Origin: Streptomyces sp. NBC_00539 | Lineage (GTDB): Bacteria > Actinomycetota > Actinomycetes > Streptomycetales > Streptomycetaceae | Reading direction: 5' to 3' | DNA: 64,000 bases | NCBI RefSeq assembly: GCF_036346105.1 | Contig: NZ_CP107811.1 | Span: forward strand, 1,426,001-1,490,000 | Shown here: positions 7,766-15,954 of the stretch, piece by piece | How the letters are laid out: every line of letters starts with the position of its first letter | Numbering within the stretch: the first letter of the stretch is position 1 | The notes under the pieces: generated by a model | The model's input: only the letters and a program-made list of their open reading frames with translations | Databases searched by the model: none | Told to the model about the DNA's origin: nothing | Made by a program: the position numbers and the translations under genes

Positions 7766-8371
7766 CTAGGCGGTGATCCGGTCCCGGGCCGCCGCGAGGA
7801 CCTGCGCGGTGGCGACGACGCGGGCGAAGCCTCCGCCGTGGAGGTTGACGGCGGTGGCGGTGGCCAGCTCGTCCGCGCTCAGGCGGGCGCCGTCCGGGCC
7901 CACGAGGTCGAAGGTGTGCGTGGCGTCCAGGGGTACGAGGACGTCGTAGCCGAGGTTCCCGGCCATCCGGGCGGTGGTCTCCACGCACATGTTGGTCTGG
8001 ATCCCGGCGACGACGAGCTGGCCGATGCCCTGGGCGGTGAGCCATTCGGCCAGGTCGGGGGTGCCGTAGAAGGAGGAGTTCACCGTCTTGGTGACGTGCA
8101 GCGCGGCCACCTCCCGGCGCTCCTCGACGAAGTCCTGGAAGGCGTGGCCGGGCTCGTCGGCGGCCAGGACGGAGCCCGCCGTCCGCGAGGCGTGCTGGAC
8201 GAGCACCACCGGGCGCCCGGACTCCCGCCAGGCGTCCATCAGGGCCGCCATGTTGGCCTCGGCCGCCGGGTTGTTGCGCGGCCCCCAGTAGGACGCGTCG
8301 CCGAAGCCCTTCTGGACGTCGATGACCAGCAGGGCACTGTTCGGGGCGATTTCGATCTCGTTCGTCGTCAT
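7766..8371 (-). CDS. isochorismatase-family cysteine hydrolase
   Basis: Protein of 201 residues with the catalytic triad of the family: Asp18 (LLVIDVQKGF), Lys95 (HVTKTVNSSFYGT) and Cys129 (IQTNMCVETTARMAGNLGYDV), preceded by the usual GIQ. Enzymes of this group cleave amides, carbamoyl groups or vinyl ethers; nicotinamidase, carbamoyl hydrolase and isochorismatase cannot be separated by eye. The ATG at 8371 has GATGAGG only 2-3 bases upstream, an unusually short spacing. It is divergent (109 bp) from a GlxA-type regulator, a pairing often seen with hydrolases of this family, so the regulator may control it. Confidence 0.87.
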   Translation of the reverse strand: MTTNEIEIAPNSALLVIDVQKGFGDASYWGPRNNPAAEANMAALMDAWRESGRPVVLVQHASRTAGSVLAADEPGHAFQDFVEERREVAALHVTKTVNSSFYGTPDLAEWLTAQGIGQLVVAGIQTNMCVETTARMAGNLGYDVLVPLDATHTFDLVGPDGARLSADELATATAVNLHGGGFARVVATAQVLAAARDRITA

Positions 8372-8480
8372 GGCCTCATCATGTCCGCGTCCGCCCCGGC
8401 CCGACAGGACTTCCGACGCCGCTGACCGATGGGATCCTGCCACGTTGGCAGCCGTATCCGGGCTCTGGGAAAATCGCGGC

Positions 8481-9467
8481 ATGCAGCGCGTCGCGATCGT
8501 CGTCCAGCCGGGCATCCGGGCCTTCGACCTCGCCGTGATCACCGAGGTCTGGGGCCCCGACCGCAGCCGCTCCGGGGTCCCTTCCTTCGAGCTGCGCCGC
8601 TGCGCCGCGACGCCCGCTCCGGTGGCGCTGCCCGGCGGGCTCACCCTCACGCCCGACCGGGGCCTGGACTGGCTGGCCGAGGCCGACCTGGTCGTCGTAC
8701 CGGCGCTCTCCGAGCCCGACGGGCCGAGCCCCGCTCCCGTGCTGGCCGCCCTGCGCGAGGCGCACGCCCGCGGCGTGCCGGTGGCCGCCCTGTGTGCCGG
8801 GGCCTTCGTCCTGGCCGAGGCGGGGCTGCTGGAGGGCCGCCGGGCGGTGACGCACTGGTGGCTCGCCCCGAGGCTGGCCGCCCGCTATCCAGGGGTCCTG
8901 GTCGAGGAGGCTCCGCTGTACGTCGAGGACTCGGGGGTGTGGACCTCCGCCGGGGTGGCCTCCGGCATCGACCTGTGCCTGCACCTGGTGCGCGAGGCCC
9001 ACGGCGCGGAGGCCGCCGCGGCGATCGCCCGCTCCATGGTGACGGGCCCGTTCCGCACCGGGGACCACGCCCAGTACCTCGACCGGCCCACCCCGGCAGC
9101 CGACCGTACCGCCGAGGCGCTGGCCGTCGTACGGGAGCGGGCACTGCGCCGGCTGCACGAGCCCATGGACGTGGCCACCCTGGCCCGCTGGGCCGGGATG
9201 TCGCCGCGCTCCTTCGCCCGGCACTTCGCCGCCGCCACGGGCACCACCCCGCACAAGTGGCTGCTGGGCCACCGCCTCGACGCCGCCCGCCGGCTGCTGG
9301 AGCGCACCGACCACCCGGTCCCGGAAGTGGCCCGCCGCACCGGGTTCGCCAGCGAGGTCACCTTCCGCCAGCACTTCACCGCACACGTCGGCCAGAGCCC
9401 GCGCGCGTACCGCGCGACGGCCGCCGCCATCCCAAATCACCGCGACAGTGTTAGAAATGGCTCATGA
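8481..9467 (+). CDS. GlxA-family transcriptional regulator (DJ-1/PfpI plus AraC HTH)
   Basis: Protein of 328 residues. Residues 1 to about 185 form a DJ-1/PfpI-like amidotransferase fold with the family motif ALCAGAFVLAEAGLLEGR and THWWLAP; residues about 215-315 contain two AraC-type helix-turn-helix units (DVATLARWAGMSPRSFARHF and VPEVARRTGFASEVTFRQHF). It should bind DNA and respond to a small ligand or redox signal through the N-terminal domain. Start ATG at 8481 follows a GGGA stretch. Its last codons overlap the start of the large SpoIIE-type phosphatase by 4 bases, so the two are probably co-translated, an unusual partner for this regulator class. Confidence 0.9.
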   Translation: MQRVAIVVQPGIRAFDLAVITEVWGPDRSRSGVPSFELRRCAATPAPVALPGGLTLTPDRGLDWLAEADLVVVPALSEPDGPSPAPVLAALREAHARGVPVAALCAGAFVLAEAGLLEGRRAVTHWWLAPRLAARYPGVLVEEAPLYVEDSGVWTSAGVASGIDLCLHLVREAHGAEAAAAIARSMVTGPFRTGDHAQYLDRPTPAADRTAEALAVVRERALRRLHEPMDVATLARWAGMSPRSFARHFAAATGTTPHKWLLGHRLDAARRLLERTDHPVPEVARRTGFASEVTFRQHFTAHVGQSPRAYRATAAAIPNHRDSVRNGS

Positions 9468-12253
9468 CCGGACGTTCGGGTCGACCCAGGGGATCGCCGC
9501 CGGCGGGCCGGCCCCCGGGCCTGCTCGCGCGCTTCGCCCACTTCCCCGGGAGCGTCGCCGGCCAGGTGTTCCTCCTGCAGGCGGTGATCGTGCTGGTGCT
9601 GATCACCGCCGCCACGCTGGCGCTGGTGTTCCAGGCCCGGTACGACAGCGCCCGTGACGCCCGCAACCGTTCGCTCGCGGCGGCCGAAGCGTTCGCCCAT
9701 GCGCCCGGTCTGCCCGCCACCCTGCGTTCGCCGAACCCCTCGGCCGCGCTCCAGCCCCTGGCCGACGCCGCCCGCCGGGCCTCCGGCGTCGACTTCATCG
9801 CCGTGATGAACAAGGACGGCATCCGCTACACCGACGCCCGGCCCGATCTCATCGGGAAGCGGGCCACCGGTGACCTCTCGCGCGCCGTCAACGGAGCGCC
9901 CTTCACCGAGACGTTCAAGGGCGCCCCCAGCGACGCGGTGCGCGCGGTGGTCCCCGTGCAGGACTCCTCGGGGGCCGTCGTCGGGCTCGTCGCCACCGGC
10001 ATCGAGATCGCGAACGTCGGCGGGGCGGTCGGCAACCAGCTGCCCCTGCTGCTCGGCTCGGCGGCCGGCGCCCTGCTGCTGGGCACCGGTGGCGCCGCCC
10101 TCGTCAGCCGCAGGCTGCGGCGCCAGACCCGGGGGCTGGGCGAAGCCGAGATGACCCGGATGAACGAGCACCACGAGGCGGTCCTGCACGCCGTGCGCGA
10201 GGGGGTGCTCATCATCGGCGCCGACCACCGGCTGGTGCTCGCCAACGACGAGGCACGACGGCTGCTGGACCTGCCGCCGGACGCCGAACAACGGCACGTC
10301 ACCGACCTCGGCCTGGACCCCCGTACCGCGGACCTGCTCGTCTCCGGGCGGATCGTGACGGACGAGGTCCACCTGTCCGGGGACCGCCTCCTGGCCGTCA
10401 ACGTCCGGCCCACCAAGCCGTACCGGGGCATGCCCTCGGGCAGCGTCATGACGCTGCGCGACTCGACCGAGCTCGCCGCGCTCTCCGGGCGCGCCGAGGT
10501 GGCCCGTGGGCGGCTCCAGCTGCTGTACGACGCGGGGGTGCGGATCGGCACCACCCTGGACGTGGTGCGCACCGCCGAGGAACTGTCGGAGGTGGCCGTT
10601 CCGCGCTTCGCGGACTTCGTCACCGTCGAGCTGCTGGAGCCCGTGCTCCGGGGCGAGGAGCCCTCGGCGCTGTCCGGGACGTACACCGAGATGCGCCGGG
10701 CGGCGATGAGCGGGGTGCGCAGCGACCAGCCGTTGCAGCCGGTCGGGGAGATCATCCGGTTCGTGGTGCCGACCGCGCCGATGGCCGCGGCGCTGGCCGC
10801 AGGGCGGGCGGTGCTGGCCGCGGATCTGAACACCGCTTTCGGCTGGCGGGCCCAGGACGCCGAGGGCACCCGGGTGGCCCTGGAGTACGGGCTGCACTCA
10901 CTGATCTCGGTACCGCTGCAGGCGCGGGGCGTGGTGCTGGGCATGGCCAACTTCTGGCGGGCCGACACCCCGGACGCCTTCGACGAGGAGGACCTGTCCT
11001 TCGCCGAGGAGCTGGGGGCGCGCGCCGCCGTCTCGATCGACAACGCCCGCCGCTTCACCCGGGAGCACGCCACGGCGGTCACGCTCCAGCGCAGCCTGCT
11101 GCCCCGGGTACTGCCCGAGCTGAGCGCCGTGGACGTCGCGTTCCGGTACCTGCCCGCGCAGGCGGGCGTGGGCGGTGACTGGTTCGACGTGATCCCGCTG
11201 CCGGGCGCCCGGGTGGCCCTGGTCGTCGGCGACGTGGTCGGGCACGGCGTGCACGCCGCGGCGACGATGGGCCGGCTGCGCACCGCCGTGCACAACTTCT
11301 CGACGCTGGACCTGCCGCCGGACGAGCTGCTGGGGCACCTGGACGAGCTGATCGACCGGATCGACCGCGACGAGACCGGGTCCGCCGAGGAGAGCGGGGA
11401 CGGCGACGACCCGGCCGGCGTAACGGGCGCGACCTGCCTGTACGCCGTCTACGACCCGGTGTCCGGCCGCTGTTCGGTGGCGAGCGCGGGACACCCGGGC
11501 CCGGCGCTGGTCCACTCGGACGGCCGGGTGGAGTTCCCCGAGCTGCCGACCGGGCTTCCGCTGGGGGTGGGCGGGATGCCGTTCGAGACGGCCGAGCTGC
11601 GGCTGCCGGAGGGCAGCCGGCTCGCGCTGTTCACCGACGGGCTGCTGGAGGACCGCGACCGCGACATCGACACCGGACTGGAACTGCTCAAGGGGGCGCT
11701 GTCGACGACCGGACGCAGCCCCGAGCAGGCCTGTGTGGACGTGCTGTCGGCGCTGCTGTTCCCCTCGCCCAGCGACGACATCGCGCTGCTGATCGCCGAC
11801 ACCCGGCGGCTGGACGCGGACCACATCGCCGAGTGGGAGGTCCCGGACGACCCCGCGGCCGTCTCGCGGGTGCGCAACGCCGGTTCGGCCCAGCTCCAGG
11901 CGTGGGGTCTGGAGGAGATCGCCTTCACCGCGGAACTGATCCTCAGCGAACTGGTCACCAACGCCATCCGTTACGGGTCCGAGCCCATCGGGGTGCGGCT
12001 GCTGCGCGACCGCACCCTGATCTGCGAGGTGTCCGACGGGAGCAGCACCTCCCCGCACCTGAGGTACGCGGCCTCCACCGACGAGGGCGGTCGCGGCCTG
12101 TTCCTCGTCGCGCAGTACGCGGAGCGCTGGGGCACCCGTTACACCGAGCGGGGGAAGGTCATCTGGGCGGAGCTGCCGCTGACGGACGGCGGCGCGGAGC
12201 CGCTGGCGGCGCTGACCTTGGACCTGGACGAGCTGGAGGGGCTGGCCTGGTGA
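9464..12253 (+). CDS. membrane SpoIIE-type PP2C phosphatase with sensor, PAS, GAF and HATPase domains
   Basis: Protein of 929 residues. Order: basic N-tail; membrane helix at about 34-56; an extracytoplasmic sensor of the CitA/DcuS (single Cache) type at 60-185 (MNKDGIRYTDARPDLIGK, VVGLVATGIEI); second helix at 191-214; PAS at about 235-340; GAF at about 350-540; SpoIIE/PP2C at about 560-765 with metal-binding Asp in GGDWFDVIPL, VGDVVGHGVHAA and LFTDGLLEDRDRD; and an RsbW-like histidine kinase-type ATPase at about 795-920 (ELVTNAIRYGSEP, DEGGRGLFLVAQYAERWG). Such proteins control anti-sigma/anti-anti-sigma partner switching. Carrying both phosphatase and ATPase, it could act as opposing kinase and phosphatase on one antagonist. 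It overlaps the GlxA gene by ATGA. Confidence 0.93.
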   Translation: MTGRSGRPRGSPPAGRPPGLLARFAHFPGSVAGQVFLLQAVIVLVLITAATLALVFQARYDSARDARNRSLAAAEAFAHAPGLPATLRSPNPSAALQPLADAARRASGVDFIAVMNKDGIRYTDARPDLIGKRATGDLSRAVNGAPFTETFKGAPSDAVRAVVPVQDSSGAVVGLVATGIEIANVGGAVGNQLPLLLGSAAGALLLGTGGAALVSRRLRRQTRGLGEAEMTRMNEHHEAVLHAVREGVLIIGADHRLVLANDEARRLLDLPPDAEQRHVTDLGLDPRTADLLVSGRIVTDEVHLSGDRLLAVNVRPTKPYRGMPSGSVMTLRDSTELAALSGRAEVARGRLQLLYDAGVRIGTTLDVVRTAEELSEVAVPRFADFVTVELLEPVLRGEEPSALSGTYTEMRRAAMSGVRSDQPLQPVGEIIRFVVPTAPMAAALAAGRAVLAADLNTAFGWRAQDAEGTRVALEYGLHSLISVPLQARGVVLGMANFWRADTPDAFDEEDLSFAEELGARAAVSIDNARRFTREHATAVTLQRSLLPRVLPELSAVDVAFRYLPAQAGVGGDWFDVIPLPGARVALVVGDVVGHGVHAAATMGRLRTAVHNFSTLDLPPDELLGHLDELIDRIDRDETGSAEESGDGDDPAGVTGATCLYAVYDPVSGRCSVASAGHPGPALVHSDGRVEFPELPTGLPLGVGGMPFETAELRLPEGSRLALFTDGLLEDRDRDIDTGLELLKGALSTTGRSPEQACVDVLSALLFPSPSDDIALLIADTRRLDADHIAEWEVPDDPAAVSRVRNAGSAQLQAWGLEEIAFTAELILSELVTNAIRYGSEPIGVRLLRDRTLICEVSDGSSTSPHLRYAASTDEGGRGLFLVAQYAERWGTRYTERGKVIWAELPLTDGGAEPLAALTLDLDELEGLAW

Positions 12254-12278
12254 CGCGGGGTCTGCCCGGGGCGCGGGC

Positions 12279-14336
12279 CTACGGGACGACCGTGCGGGCC
12301 AGGAGCACCGCCACGTCGTCCTGCGGGGCCGCCGGCAGGAGCCGCTCCAGGATCTCGTCGCACAGCTGCTCCAGTGGCCGGGCCGGCTGCCCGAGGGCCC
12401 GCGCCAGCTGCTCCAGTCCCTGGTCGAGGTCCCGGTAGCGGGCTTCGATCAGCCCGTCCGTGTAGAGCGCCAGGAGGCTGCCGGGCGGCAGCGGCACCTC
12501 CTCGGTACGGAAGTCCGTTCCGCCCGCTCCGAGCGGTGTCCCGGGCGGGCCGTCCAGGAAGGTCACCTTCCCGGTGGCGCCGACCACCGCGGGTGGCGGG
12601 TGCCCGGCCCGGGCGATCAGGCAGCCGCCGGCCGCCGGGTCGTGGACGGCGTAGACGCAGGTCGCCATCTCGTTCTCGCCGAGGTCCGCCACCGTGGCGT
12701 CGAGGGAGCGCAGCATCCGCTCGGGTGGCACGTCGTGGCGGGCGAGGGTCCGTACGGCCGTACGGAGCTGGCCCATGACGGCCGCCGCGTGGATGCCGTG
12801 GCCCATCACGTCCCCGATGACCAGTCCGGTCCGGCCCCGGGGCAGCTGGATGACGTCGAACCAGTCGCCGCCGACGTCGTGGGCGCTGGCGGGCAGGTAT
12901 CGTCCCGTCAGTTCGAGGCCGTCGACGCGCGGCACGGCGCTGTTGGTGAGGCTGCGCTGGAGGGTGAGCGCCGCGCGCCGCTGTCCGGTGTACATACGGG
13001 CGTTGTCGATGTTGAGCGCCGCGCGGGCCACCAGCTCGTCGATCAGGACGCTGTCCTGCGCGTCGAAGGGCTCCCGCTCGCTCAGCCGGGTCACGGTGAC
13101 CGCGCCGAGGACCGTGCCGCGCGCCACCAGCGGGACGAGCCGTGCCGAGCCGAGGCCGGCCAGGTACCTGCGCAGCGGGTCGGCGCGCGGGTCGGTGATG
13201 AGCGCGGGGACGTCGGCGGCGTACAGGTTCATGGGCCGGCCTTCGGCGATGACCCGTTCGTAGACGGTCCCGGCGGGGATCTTGAAGGTCTGGCCGGGGG
13301 CGAGGGCGGCCGTCGGCGCGGACGGGTCGGGGAAGCTGACGGCGAGCCTGCGCAGGACGCCCCGGTTGGAGAACGCGGCGTCATCGGGGCCGAGGACGGC
13401 TTCCAGCAGCTGTACGTCGGCGGAGTCGGCGAGCTGCGGGACCAGCAGGTCCACGATCTCGCGGGCGGTCTGGTCGAGGTCCAGCGTCGTCCCGATGCGG
13501 GTACCGGCCTCGGCGAGCAGGGCGAAGCGGGTACGGGCCCGCTCGGCCTCCAGCTGCGCCCGCTGGCCTTCGGTGATGTCGATGAGGGAGGCGATCACCC
13601 CGAGCGGGCGGCCGCCCGGGTCGAGCAGGGGGGCGTAGGAGCAGGACCAGGTCCGCTCGTGGCCGGGGTCGGCGGGGGTGTGCCCGGTGCGGCGGACGTC
13701 GACGACGGGGGCCCCCTGCTCCAGCACCTGCCGCATCATCGCCTCCAGTGCGACGGCGTTGACGCCCGGGACCACCTCGGTGAGCCGTTTGCCCAGGTGG
13801 GCGGCGGCGGAGACGCCGTTCATCCGGGCCAGCGCGTCGTTGACGCGCAGGAAACGCAAGTCGGTGCCGAGGGTGGCGAGGCCGATCGGCGACTGGGTGA
13901 ACAGGCTCTGGAGCGCGGCGAGGGAGTCCCGCATGTGCAGGACCTCGGAGGTCTCCACGGCGACGAGCATGGCGCCCGGACGGCCCTGCGGGTCCATGGC
14001 GGGCACGATCCACATCTCCATCGTCACGCGGTGCCCGTCACGGTGGCGTACGGGCAGGGTCCCGACGACGGTCTCGCCCGCCTGGACGCGGCGGGTCAGG
14101 TCTTCGGCGAGCTCGCGGTTGGCGTCGGGGACGAGGACGGTGGTCCCCGGGCGGCCGATGATCTCCTCGGGGCGGTGGCCGAGCAGGTCCTGGGCGGCCA
14201 GCGACCACTGCACGACGCGGCCGTCGGCGTCCTCGCGCCACAGGGCGATCGGCAGCAGCTCCCGCAGTACGCCCGCGTACCCGACGACGCCCGGCGGCTG
14301 ATCGGGTACCTCGCTCGTCAACCGGTATGTGTCCAA
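12279..14336 (-). CDS. cytosolic SpoIIE-type PP2C phosphatase with PAS-PAS-GAF
   Basis: Protein of 685 residues without membrane helices. Two PAS domains (about 25-140 and 145-265, with ALWREDADGRVVQWS and THDSPIG-like cores), a GAF domain (about 275-450) and a C-terminal SpoIIE/PP2C domain (about 470-685) retaining the metal-binding Asp residues in VGGDWFDVIQL, IGDVMGHGIHAA and LYTDGLIEARYRD. It should dephosphorylate an anti-anti-sigma factor after sensing a small molecule or redox state. It lacks the C-terminal ATPase of its neighbour, with which it is convergent (25-bp gap). The two share domain wording (TLQRSL, VVGDV/VIGDV) and may be diverged duplicates. Confidence 0.93.
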   Translation of the reverse strand: MDTYRLTSEVPDQPPGVVGYAGVLRELLPIALWREDADGRVVQWSLAAQDLLGHRPEEIIGRPGTTVLVPDANRELAEDLTRRVQAGETVVGTLPVRHRDGHRVTMEMWIVPAMDPQGRPGAMLVAVETSEVLHMRDSLAALQSLFTQSPIGLATLGTDLRFLRVNDALARMNGVSAAAHLGKRLTEVVPGVNAVALEAMMRQVLEQGAPVVDVRRTGHTPADPGHERTWSCSYAPLLDPGGRPLGVIASLIDITEGQRAQLEAERARTRFALLAEAGTRIGTTLDLDQTAREIVDLLVPQLADSADVQLLEAVLGPDDAAFSNRGVLRRLAVSFPDPSAPTAALAPGQTFKIPAGTVYERVIAEGRPMNLYAADVPALITDPRADPLRRYLAGLGSARLVPLVARGTVLGAVTVTRLSEREPFDAQDSVLIDELVARAALNIDNARMYTGQRRAALTLQRSLTNSAVPRVDGLELTGRYLPASAHDVGGDWFDVIQLPRGRTGLVIGDVMGHGIHAAAVMGQLRTAVRTLARHDVPPERMLRSLDATVADLGENEMATCVYAVHDPAAGGCLIARAGHPPPAVVGATGKVTFLDGPPGTPLGAGGTDFRTEEVPLPPGSLLALYTDGLIEARYRDLDQGLEQLARALGQPARPLEQLCDEILERLLPAAPQDDVAVLLARTVVP

Positions 14337-14420
14337 CGCACGACCTCGCCCCGGGTGGGCCTGTTTCCTACCGGTTCACCCTAGCCGAGTGCCCGGCGCG
14401 GGGCGCTGCGGTCGCCGTGC

Positions 14421-14448
14421 GGCGGGCGGCCCGGCCGGACCGCCCGCC
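14421..14448 (-). terminator. terminator after the DUF3574 gene
   Basis: A 9-bp GC stem (GGCGGGCGG at 14421-14429 and CCGCCCGCC at 14440-14448) with a 10-nt loop lies 8 bases beyond the DUF3574 stop, in the short region upstream of the phosphatase start at 14336. Confidence 0.6.
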
Positions 14449-14455
14449 GGGCGGG

Positions 14456-14938
14456 TCAGAAGTCGACCTGGACGCGCGCGTCGGCGCGGCCCACGGACTC
14501 CAGCTCCCACATGGCGCAGTACAGGTTGCGGATGTACTCGATGTCGGCGTCCCGGGCGCGGGCCTCGGTCACGGGGTAGAGCACGGTCAGTTCGTACGAC
14601 TTCTCGCGGTTGATGTCACCCTCCTTGTCCCTCCATTGGCCGCGCCCTTCCTGGAGCGTCAGTCCGGCGGGGAAGCGGGGGGTGACGACGTCGGCGATGA
14701 ACTTGTTGAACTGCTCGTCGGTGATGGGCGGCTTGCCGTCGTGCCGCCCGGTGCCGAAGTAGAGGCTGGTGGAGACGTACGGTCTGCCCCGTTCCGCGGC
14801 CCCGTCCTGGTTCACCGCCGAGGCGGCGGCCGGGGGCTGGAAGGTGGCGTTCGAGGCCGGGCTCGCGGAGGCGAAGAACAGCACGGCCGCCGTGAGTACG
14901 GCGGCGGCCGCGGGCATCGATATCCGTATGGGGCGCAT
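14456..14938 (-). CDS. exported DUF3574-type protein
   Basis: Protein of 160 residues with a Sec-type signal peptide (basic MRPIR, hydrophobic AAAAVLTAAVLFFASASPA, residues 8-27). The mature part has the pattern I associate with DUF3574: STSLYFGTGRHDGKPPITDEQFNKF followed by VTPRFPAGLTLQEGRGQW and a late LYCAMWELESVGRADARVQVDF, which suggests a small alpha/beta exported domain of unknown function. ATG at 14938 is preceded by GAGAGGGA. It is the last gene of a minus-strand run that starts at the HEXXH gene, 74 bp after the helical-repeat gene, so it may or may not be co-transcribed with that cassette. Confidence 0.75.
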   Translation of the reverse strand: MRPIRISMPAAAAVLTAAVLFFASASPASNATFQPPAAASAVNQDGAAERGRPYVSTSLYFGTGRHDGKPPITDEQFNKFIADVVTPRFPAGLTLQEGRGQWRDKEGDINREKSYELTVLYPVTEARARDADIEYIRNLYCAMWELESVGRADARVQVDF

Positions 14939-15012
14939 GGGGTCCCTCTCTGTGGCGGTGGTCTCGGGGGGTGGGGTCTGGGGGCCGGAGCCTGCGGGAC
15001 TGCCGGAGGCGG

Positions 15013-15954
15013 TCAGGCGGTGCGGGCGGGGTCCGGGCCCGCCAGGTGCTCCTGCAGGAAGACCGCCGCGTCCCGCAGCCCGGCGGGGACGCCGGGGGCC
15101 CGGCGCAGGAGCCGGGCCGTCCTGCGCAGCGATCGGGCCGTCCGGGCGGAGCCGATGCCCGCGGCGCGCGGGGCGAGGTCCGTGATCAGGTCCTCCGCCT
15201 CGCGCCAGGCCCCGGCGCGGGCCAGGGCCGCGAGGAGTTCCGCCGCGAACAGGTGACGGTAGGAGGGGCCTGGGGCGGTGGCCGCCCGGTGCAGGAGGGG
15301 CAGGGCCCGGTCCCACCGGCGCAGCCGGGCCATGACCCACCCCTCGTGGCCGGTCAGCTCTTCCTGGTCGATCCACCACGCCCAGTGCGGGTCACGGCGC
15401 GAGACGCCGTCCAGGAAGCGGCTCTGGGCCCGGGCGATCAGCTCCAGGGGCTCGCGGTGGGCGCCGAGCAGGGCGGTCGCGTGTGCCCGGCGGATCAGGA
15501 CGAGGGCGCTGACGCGGGGCGGCAACGGGCGCGGCCCGGCGACGCGCGAGGCGGTCTCCAGGGCGGCGCGCGGGTGCCCGGTGTGGGTCTGGAGCATGCT
15601 GTGGTTCAGCCGTACCAGCCGGGCCGTCCAGCGGTCGCCGCAGAGTTCGGCGAGGGCCAGCGCGCGGGCGTCGGCCCGGTACGCGTGCCGGTGGAGGCCC
15701 GCGTCGAAGAGGATCCATCCGATCACCTCGCACAGCTCGGCCAGCACCGCGATCCGGTCGTGGGAGTGGCCGCGCAGGCGTTCGGGGTCGGCGGAGAGTT
15801 CCGGGTGGCGCCGTACGGCCTCGCGGGCGGCGGGGACCGCGGCGCGCGCACCGCGCGTGGCGTCGAGGTGCACCAGCCGCTCGGTGGTGCGTGCCGCGTC
15901 CGCGGTGCGTGCCGCGTCCGTACGGAGTGCCCCCTGCGCGGCGGGAGCGGTCAC
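15013..15954 (-). CDS. helical-repeat (TPR-like) protein of the HEXXH/7-TM cassette
   Basis: Protein of 313 residues, almost entirely alpha-helical by composition, with Ala/Leu/Arg-rich helices spaced about 35-40 residues (for example WTARLVRLNHSMLQTHTGH, SALVLIRRAHATALLGA, HEGWVMARLRRWDRALPLL, FAAELLAALARAGAWREAE), which reads as degenerate tetratricopeptide units. No enzyme motif. The GTG start at 15954 overlaps the stop of the 7-TM gene by 4 bases, so its synthesis is coupled. The N-terminus contains an 18-bp in-frame duplication (ADAART repeated). Such proteins often act as cytosolic adaptors or ligand-binding regulators. I know of similar unnamed genes beside 7-TM proteins in actinomycetes, but no established function. 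Confidence 0.72.
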   Translation of the reverse strand: MTAPAAQGALRTDAARTADAARTTERLVHLDATRGARAAVPAAREAVRRHPELSADPERLRGHSHDRIAVLAELCEVIGWILFDAGLHRHAYRADARALALAELCGDRWTARLVRLNHSMLQTHTGHPRAALETASRVAGPRPLPPRVSALVLIRRAHATALLGAHREPLELIARAQSRFLDGVSRRDPHWAWWIDQEELTGHEGWVMARLRRWDRALPLLHRAATAPGPSYRHLFAAELLAALARAGAWREAEDLITDLAPRAAGIGSARTARSLRRTARLLRRAPGVPAGLRDAAVFLQEHLAGPDPARTA

